Source of the DNA: Novosphingobium taihuense
GTDB taxonomy: Bacteria > Pseudomonadota > Alphaproteobacteria > Sphingomonadales > Sphingomonadaceae
Length of the DNA: 64,000 bases
Direction: 5' to 3'
Assembly: GCF_007830315.1 (NCBI RefSeq)
Contig: NZ_VLKJ01000004.1
Coordinates: 248,001-312,000 of the forward strand
Shown here: positions 58,916 through 64,000 of the stretch, piece after piece
Layout of the letters: every line of letters begins with the position of its first letter
Numbering within the stretch: the stretch's first letter is position 1
Translations under genes and position numbers: made by a program
The notes under the pieces: generated by a model
Databases searched by the model: none
The model's input: the letters and a program-made list of their open reading frames with translations, nothing else
What the model was told of the DNA's origin: nothing

Positions 58916-59497
58916 ATGATCACGACCGCACGCGCGCTGAGCCGCTTCGCTTCTGCCCTTTTCCTTTGCGCCGCGAGCGCTCCGCTGGCGCTCGCGGCTA
59001 CGCCGCCAAAGCCCACGCCCAAGCCGGTCGCGCCCTCGGCCGTGGCCATCCCGATGCCCCTGAACCCGGTCGTTGCGCCTGCTCAGCGTCTGTGCACGGC
59101 CAAGACAGCCAGCGGCCTTGGCACGATGGTGCTCAAGGCAGCAGACGGCGCCAAGCCGGCCAAGGGCGATTTCGCGCTGGTGAACTACGTCGGGTATCTT
59201 TCTGCCAATGGCGAAGTGTTTGATCAGGGCATGCAGGCTGCATTCCCGGTAGACGGCGTAATTCCCGGTTTCTCCGAAGGCCTGCAACTGACGGCCAAGG
59301 GCAGCACGATGCGCCTGTGCGTTCCTGCGGCGCTTGGTTACGGCGCGGAAGGTTCAGGTCCCATCGGTGCGAATGCCGATCTGGTGTTCCAGGTCGAGTT
59401 GGTGGACTTCAAGACAGCTGCCGAAGTGGAGGCAATGCGTGCCGCGCAGGCGGCTGCACAGGCTACTCCCCCAGTGCAGTCTGCACCGCAGCAGTAA
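58916..59497 (+). CDS. Exported FKBP-type peptidyl-prolyl isomerase
   Basis: A 193-residue periplasmic or envelope FKBP. The signal peptide runs to about residue 27 (LFLCAASAPLALA). After a Pro-rich linker the FKBP domain spans about 65-170: GDFALVNYVGYLSANGEVFDQG, FPVDGVIPGFSEGLQLTAKGSTMRLCVPAALGYGAEG and DLVFQVELVDF. The catalytic-pocket aromatics of FKBP12 are largely kept. The Ala/Gln-rich tail is low complexity. The M16 peptidase gene follows after 48 bases, perhaps as an envelope-quality pair. Confidence 0.9.
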   Translation: MITTARALSRFASALFLCAASAPLALAATPPKPTPKPVAPSAVAIPMPLNPVVAPAQRLCTAKTASGLGTMVLKAADGAKPAKGDFALVNYVGYLSANGEVFDQGMQAAFPVDGVIPGFSEGLQLTAKGSTMRLCVPAALGYGAEGSGPIGANADLVFQVELVDFKTAAEVEAMRAAQAAAQATPPVQSAPQQ

Positions 59498-59545
59498 CGG
59501 GTCTATTCACTGGTCCTTCATCAGAAGGCTTCCTATAGTCGGGCA

Positions 59546-62437
59546 ATGCAATCCCGTAACACGCGCGCCCGGCGCTTTGGCCTGTTCCTCTCCCTCCTGC
59601 TCGTCTCGGCGGCACCTGTTGTCGCCGAGGCTCCTGCAAAAGCCCCGGCGACCGCCGCAAAGGCTGCGGTGCCATGGCTCTACAAGGGCTCTGACGTTCC
59701 GCAGGACAAGGCGTGGACGTTTGGCGTCCTGCCCAATGGCATCCGCTATGCCGTATCCCACAATGGCGTGCCGCCCGATCAGGTTTCGATCCGCGTGCTG
59801 GTCGATGCAGGCTCCATGTACGAGACCGAGCCGCAACGCGGCTATGCGCACCTTATCGAGCACCTGACCTTCCGCGAATCCAAATATCTCAAGGAAGGTG
59901 AGACGATTCCGACCTGGCAGCGCCTTGGCGCGACGTTCGGCAGCGATACCAACGCCGAAACCAGCCCGACGCAGACTGTCTACAAGCTCGACATCCCCAA
60001 CGCGACTTCCGAAAAGCTGGATGAGACGTTCAAGCTGCTCTCCGGAATGGTCACCGCCCCGATCTTTACCGATCACGGCGTCAAGACCGAGGTGCCGATC
60101 GTGCTCGCCGAAATGCGCGAGCGGACCAGCCCGCAGTCTCGCGTACTCGACCAGACGCGGGACCTGTTCTTCAAGGGCCAGCTTCTGGCTTCGCGCAACC
60201 CCATCGGCACGGTGCAAACGCTTGAGGCGGCCGATGCGGCGGCGGTCAAGGCTTTCCACGACAAGTGGTATCGTCCCGACAACACGGTGATCGTCGTAGC
60301 GGGCGATGCCGACCCGGCAGCGCTGGTCGCGCGGATCGAGCAGTGGTTCGGCGGCTGGAAGGCCACCGGCAAGAAACCGCTCCAGCCCGATTTCGGCAAG
60401 CCCATCGCGCCTGCAGGGATCGATCCAAAGAACCCGGTCGGCGAGTCCAAGGTGTTGGTCGAACCGGACCTCCCGCGTCTGGTGAACTGGGCGATCTTGC
60501 GGCCTTGGAAGAAGGTAAACGATACCATCGCGTACAATCAGGGGCTGATGGTGGACCGCTTGGCCCTGGCCCTAATCAATCGGCGGCTCGAGGCGCGGGC
60601 GCGTGGCGGCGGTAGCTATCTGGTCGCTTCGGTCGACGAGATGAAGCAGGAGCTTTCGCGGTCTGCCGACGCCACGATCGTGACCGTCACGCCGCTGAGC
60701 GAAGACTGGAAGAGCGCCGTGACCGATGTTCGCTCGGTCATCGCCGATGCGCTTGCCACCCCGCCTTCGCAGGAAGAGATCGACCGCGAAGTTGCCGAAT
60801 TCGAGGTGGCGTTCAAGGTCTCGGTAGAAACGCAATCGACGATCGCAGGATCGAAGGCCGCTGACGACATCGTCAACGCCGTCGACATTCGCGAGACGGT
60901 GGCGAACCCCGATACCGTCTATGACATCTTCAGGCGCTCTATCCCGCTGTTCAAGCCCCAAGCCGTGCTCGAACATACCCGCAGCCTGTTCCAGGGCACC
61001 GTAATCCGCCCGATGATGATCACGCCCAAGGCAGGGGAGGCCGACGAGGCTTCGCTGCGCGCGACGCTCACGGCGCCCGTGAAGGCTGCGTCCGAGAGCC
61101 GCGTCGCGGCAAACGCGCTCAAGTTCTCGGATCTGCCGCCCGTAGGAACGCCCGGTACGGTCGCGACGGCCCGCCCGATCGGGCTGCTCGGCATCGAACA
61201 GATCGAGCTTTCAAACGGCGTGCGTGTGCTGCTCTGGCCCAACGATGCCGAGCCCGGACGCATCATCGTCAAGGCGCGCTTCGGTGGTGGCTATGCCGCA
61301 ATCCAGCCGCAGGATGCCGTCTATGGTCCGTTGGGCGAAGTCGCGCTGATGGACAGCGGCATCGGCACGCTGGGGCGTGACGACCTTGACCGACTGGCTA
61401 CCGGGCGCAAGCTCAGCCTCGATTTCGACATCGACGATACCGCCTTCGTGCTCTCGGCAGACACTCGCCCTGCCGACCTTGCCGACCAGCTTTACCTGAT
61501 GGCGGCGAAGCTCGGCATGCCGCGCTGGGATGCCAATCCGGTGCTGCGCGCCAAGGCTGCGGCCAAGCTGCAGTATGAAAGCTACAATTCCTCGCCCACC
61601 GCGGTGCTGAACCGTGATCTCACCTGGTTGCTGCGCGATGGCGACCCCCGCTATGCCACGCCCAATCCGGCGGAACTTGACCGGGTCACGCCTGAAGGCT
61701 TCCGCAAGACGTGGGAGCCCTTGCTGGCACAGGGGCCGATCGAGATTGACATGTTCGGCGATTTTACGCGCGAACAGGCACTGGCGGCGCTGGAGAAAAC
61801 CTTCGGCGCCCTGCCTGCGAGAGCACAGGCAACGGCGCAGAGCCTTGCACCGAACATTCCCGCGCACAATGTTGAGCCGCTGGTGCTGACCCATCGCGGC
61901 GATCCGTCGCAGGCGGCAGCTGTCGTCGCCTGGCCTACCGGCGGCGGTCAGGCAGGCGTGCGCGAAAGTCGTCAGCTCGAGATCCTTGCCCAGATCTTCA
62001 ACAATCGCCTGTTCGATGCGATGCGCGAGAAGGTGGGTGCCAGCTATGCGCCGCAGGTCGGATCGAGCTGGCCGCTGGACCTGCCGTCCGGTGGCTACAT
62101 TTCGGCCATGGTCCAGCTACGTCCCGGCGATTTCGAGACGTTCTTCGCCTCGGCTGACAAGATCGCTGCCGACCTTGCCGCCACGCCGCCGACGGCCGAC
62201 GAGATCGGCCGCGTGACCGAGCCGCTCAAGCAACTCATCACGCGCGCCAGTACCGGGAATGGCTTCTACATGTTCCAGCTGGAAGGCGCGGCTTATGATC
62301 CGCGAAAGATCGCTGCGATCAGAACGATCCTCAATGACTACAGCCAGACAACGCCAGAGCGGATGCAGGCACTTGCGCAAAAGTACCTGAAGCAGGACAA
62401 GAGCTGGCGTCTGGAAGTGGTACCGGAGAAACGCTGA
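59546..62437 (+). CDS. M16 family zinc metallopeptidase, double-length
   Basis: A 963-residue exported pitrilysin-type peptidase. Residues 1-28 are a signal peptide. The inverted zinc motif HLIEH (His102-x-x-Glu105-His106) is intact, with the third ligand expected in the ETSPTQTVYKLD region or the following helix. Two M16 halves are present: the active half from about 50 and the inactive, R/Y-pair half from about 540 (GVRVLLWPNDAEPGRI). Related long enzymes degrade peptides in the periplasm. The downstream Tad-type genes are convergent. Confidence 0.94.
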   Translation: MQSRNTRARRFGLFLSLLLVSAAPVVAEAPAKAPATAAKAAVPWLYKGSDVPQDKAWTFGVLPNGIRYAVSHNGVPPDQVSIRVLVDAGSMYETEPQRGYAHLIEHLTFRESKYLKEGETIPTWQRLGATFGSDTNAETSPTQTVYKLDIPNATSEKLDETFKLLSGMVTAPIFTDHGVKTEVPIVLAEMRERTSPQSRVLDQTRDLFFKGQLLASRNPIGTVQTLEAADAAAVKAFHDKWYRPDNTVIVVAGDADPAALVARIEQWFGGWKATGKKPLQPDFGKPIAPAGIDPKNPVGESKVLVEPDLPRLVNWAILRPWKKVNDTIAYNQGLMVDRLALALINRRLEARARGGGSYLVASVDEMKQELSRSADATIVTVTPLSEDWKSAVTDVRSVIADALATPPSQEEIDREVAEFEVAFKVSVETQSTIAGSKAADDIVNAVDIRETVANPDTVYDIFRRSIPLFKPQAVLEHTRSLFQGTVIRPMMITPKAGEADEASLRATLTAPVKAASESRVAANALKFSDLPPVGTPGTVATARPIGLLGIEQIELSNGVRVLLWPNDAEPGRIIVKARFGGGYAAIQPQDAVYGPLGEVALMDSGIGTLGRDDLDRLATGRKLSLDFDIDDTAFVLSADTRPADLADQLYLMAAKLGMPRWDANPVLRAKAAAKLQYESYNSSPTAVLNRDLTWLLRDGDPRYATPNPAELDRVTPEGFRKTWEPLLAQGPIEIDMFGDFTREQALAALEKTFGALPARAQATAQSLAPNIPAHNVEPLVLTHRGDPSQAAAVVAWPTGGGQAGVRESRQLEILAQIFNNRLFDAMREKVGASYAPQVGSSWPLDLPSGGYISAMVQLRPGDFETFFASADKIAADLAATPPTADEIGRVTEPLKQLITRASTGNGFYMFQLEGAAYDPRKIAAIRTILNDYSQTTPERMQALAQKYLKQDKSWRLEVVPEKR

Positions 62438-62438
62438 G

Positions 62439-63092
62439 TTAGCAGGCGGTTTGGCGATTGCTTGCGCCGCTCAGACCCGGCCCGACGTTACGGTCATCGC
62501 GTGCGATAACCGCAGCCTGCTCGTGAATGGTGATCGGCTTGACGAACATCGTTCCGAACAGGCCGCGGTACTCGTACCAGACTTCGGCAACCATGACCGC
62601 GCTTTTGTTTGGAGAAGTGATGGTCTTGCCGCCCAGTGAGATGCCGGGTGCGATTCGTGCCAGCGCACTGCCAGTCTGATCGGGTTTGCCGTGGGAAGAG
62701 TTCTGCCTTCCTGCTCCCATGCACTGTTGCCAATGGATGTACTGACGCCCGGTCACCGGGTGCACTTCCAGACTGGAAAGGATGACGCGTCCGTTGTCCG
62801 CCAGCGCGATGTTCTCGCCTTCCTGTAGCGCTCCTTTGAGTACCGACTCCACGTCGCTTGTGGTTATGGTCGGGGTGACGCCGCTGTTGTCGGTCTGGCC
62901 AAGGCGCGAGGCATTGTCAGCAAGGGCCAAGGCGACTTGGCTGGCTTCCATTGCTGCCGCATTCATCCAGGCGATCTCTGCCCCGTACATGCCCAGAGTC
63001 ATGAACAAGGGCACGACCAGCGCGAACTCTGTTGTCGAAACAGCGTCGCGGTTTTTGATCAACTTACGCAACGGCTCAGTAAGACGGCTCAT
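62439..63092 (-). CDS. TadE-like pilus protein, downstream copy
   Basis: A 217-residue TadE-family protein. Residues about 14-42 form the TadE motif: a basic N-terminus, then AVSTTEFALVVPLFMTLGMYGAEIAWM as the single membrane segment with the conserved Glu. The rest is extracytoplasmic, with Cys pairs. It belongs to the Tad (Flp pilus) system as minor pilin. The Met at 63092 overlaps the previous TadE stop (ATGA). The stop lies one base beyond the convergent M16 peptidase stop. Confidence 0.87.
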   Translation of the reverse strand: MSRLTEPLRKLIKNRDAVSTTEFALVVPLFMTLGMYGAEIAWMNAAAMEASQVALALADNASRLGQTDNSGVTPTITTSDVESVLKGALQEGENIALADNGRVILSSLEVHPVTGRQYIHWQQCMGAGRQNSSHGKPDQTGSALARIAPGISLGGKTITSPNKSAVMVAEVWYEYRGLFGTMFVKPITIHEQAAVIARDDRNVGPGLSGASNRQTAC

Positions 63093-63673
63093 GGACAACT
63101 CCCGGCCGCAGCCCCGTAGCTCGTCTGATTGCCAAAAGGCTGGTTCTTGGTAACGGCGGTTGCCGTAAGAGTCCGATCGCCCCAGAGTTTCGGCAGCAGG
63201 GGCACCCGAAAGACGGGCTTGAAGGTCGCGGTAACCTTGTAGACGATCACGTCATTGGCTGAGCCGGAGCTGTCCTTTTGCCCGACATCCTGGTCCCACT
63301 GCCCGTTCCGGTTCTCGTCGGTATAGGTCTCGCCCGCGTCGCAAACCGCGTTTGCGTTCTTGTCGTTCCACTTTTCCGCACGGCCCACGTCGGCAAAGTC
63401 GTAATAGCTCGTGCGGCTTGTCTTGATGGTTACGCCGGGCAGGACCGGTTTGATGGCGTCGAGAACCGAAGCGTCAGCTTCGCTCGTGTTGCGGGTTTCC
63501 AGTGATGCGCTGCGGGCCGCGCGGTGGACCGCACCGGTCAGCACCGACTTGCCGTAGACCATCTGACCCACGTCCATGATGCCGAGAAGCAGCATCAGGA
63601 AAAGCGGCACGACGATGGCAAACTCGACGATCGTCGCGCCTTCCCTGTCTTCGATGAGGCGGCGAGCAATCAT
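63089..63673 (-). CDS. TadE-like pilus protein, upstream copy
   Basis: A 194-residue TadE-family minor pilin. The N-terminal motif DREGATIVEFAIVVPLFLMLLLGIMDVGQMVY gives the single membrane helix with the conserved VEFA Glu. The extracytoplasmic part has NANAVCDAGETYTDENRNGQWD, an EF-hand-like acidic stretch that could bind calcium (inference). Its start overlaps the stop of the TadG-like gene by four bases, and its stop overlaps the next TadE gene, so the three are co-translated. Confidence 0.88.
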   Translation of the reverse strand: MIARRLIEDREGATIVEFAIVVPLFLMLLLGIMDVGQMVYGKSVLTGAVHRAARSASLETRNTSEADASVLDAIKPVLPGVTIKTSRTSYYDFADVGRAEKWNDKNANAVCDAGETYTDENRNGQWDQDVGQKDSSGSANDVIVYKVTATFKPVFRVPLLPKLWGDRTLTATAVTKNQPFGNQTSYGAAAGSCP

Positions 63674-64000
63674 TGAACCACCCGCAGTTCGCCTACCTGC
63701 TTGGCGATAGCCTGAAAGGCTGCGTCAAGCTGGCTTGCGTTGGCGGCAGTGAAAGCGCTGTCGGTTGAGGAGCACGTCTGCAGTTCGGGCGTCATGGCCT
63801 GAGCAAAGGCAATGACCCACACGCGGATACCCTTGGCCTTTACCGCTTCGCACAACGCAAGAAAGCGAGAGTTGTGGCGCGCCGTATCCTCACTGTGTCC
63901 GTCTTCCGTAATCCGCCGGTCATGATACTCGATCCCCCAAGCCGACTGGATCGAATAGCTTGGTGCCATCTCCCCGTCGGTCATGAAGATGATGTGCCGC
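63670..64000 (-). CDS. TadG-like protein with von Willebrand A end, cut by window
   Basis: Only the C-terminal about 110 residues are present; the gene runs past base 64000. The sequence HIIFMTDGEMAPSY contains the strand-and-Asp of a von Willebrand factor A domain (VWA MIDAS-region TDGE), followed by FLALCEAVKAKGIRVWVIAFAQ. Ends AIAKQVGELRVVQ. Proteins of this type with an N-terminal TadE-like helix and a VWA domain (TadG) accompany TadE pilins, as here. I cannot see its start or N-terminal half. Confidence 0.85.
   Translation of the reverse strand, partial: RHIIFMTDGEMAPSYSIQSAWGIEYHDRRITEDGHSEDTARHNSRFLALCEAVKAKGIRVWVIAFAQAMTPELQTCSSTDSAFTAANASQLDAAFQAIAKQVGELRVVQ

Noticed and set aside
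1..64000. CRISPR arrays, insertion sequences, prophage genes, tRNA or rRNA genes
   Set aside because: No regularly spaced repeats, transposase or phage genes, or structural RNA cores were seen in any gap.

Overview
Organism and style. The window is GC-rich, densely packed chromosomal DNA of an alphaproteobacterium. Sphingomonad gene orders are visible: cytochrome oxidase subunit III - DUF983 - SURF1 - thrC; smc - two DsbA-fold proteins - DciA - mutY; and a fur - plsC - miaB - phoH - ybeY - corC run. A Novosphingobium-like sphingomonad is my best guess, by inference from protein sequence and synteny and not by database comparison. I see no prophage, insertion sequence, CRISPR array, rRNA or tRNA. 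No stretch longer than 300 bases lacks a gene. The largest gaps are 41838-42093, 8821-9055 and 13891-14096, and each carries a structure or terminator described below. Layout. 1-9.6 kb: end of the cytochrome oxidase operon, threonine synthase, an RNA-methyltransferase-like protein, a tightly overlapping pterin run (folB, pteridine-reductase-like SDR, moaA, moaD, moaE), then rplU-rpmA behind a structured leader. 9.6-18 kb: housekeeping pairs (YgfZ, pyrC, RarD), a glycine-zipper protein, an orphan astD and SelO. 18-28 kb: hydrolase and glycosyltransferase, TPR protein and BamB, a membrane methyltransferase, rsmE-gshA-monooxygenase, ubiA. 28 kb: soxR divergent from a glyoxalase-fold/arylamine N-acetyltransferase pair, with a near-canonical SoxR box between them. 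28.9-40 kb: SMC, two thioredoxin-fold exported proteins, DciA, mutY, a Tat-exported serine hydrolase, nudC, a DsbA-fold isomerase and a RelE/HTH toxin-antitoxin pair. 40-49.9 kb: mgtE with a long hairpin leader, cyclophilin, gltX, an unknown gene under a double operator, nadE, prs, AraC regulator, hisN-like phosphatase. 49.9-58.8 kb: a long leftward run from nfu through tsaB, rimI, mucR, fur, plsC, miaB, phoH, ybeY and corC to a LysR regulator. 58.9-64 kb: FKBP isomerase, a large M16 peptidase and the Tad pilus-type genes, cut by the window end. How the genes work together. Most genes are core functions: respiration, translation, cofactor synthesis (folate/pterin, molybdenum cofactor, NAD, glutathione, ubiquinone), envelope assembly and chromosome maintenance. 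The most interesting signals are in non-coding DNA. They are a three-tier hairpin in the rplU leader, a 33-bp-arm hairpin upstream of mgtE, a 28-base hairpin just before fur, a SoxR box, a toxin-antitoxin promoter that seems to give leaderless toxin mRNA, and a promoter flanked by two copies of one palindrome. In three hairpins the single imperfect pair would be a G.U wobble only in leftward RNA, the direction in which the flanking genes are read.
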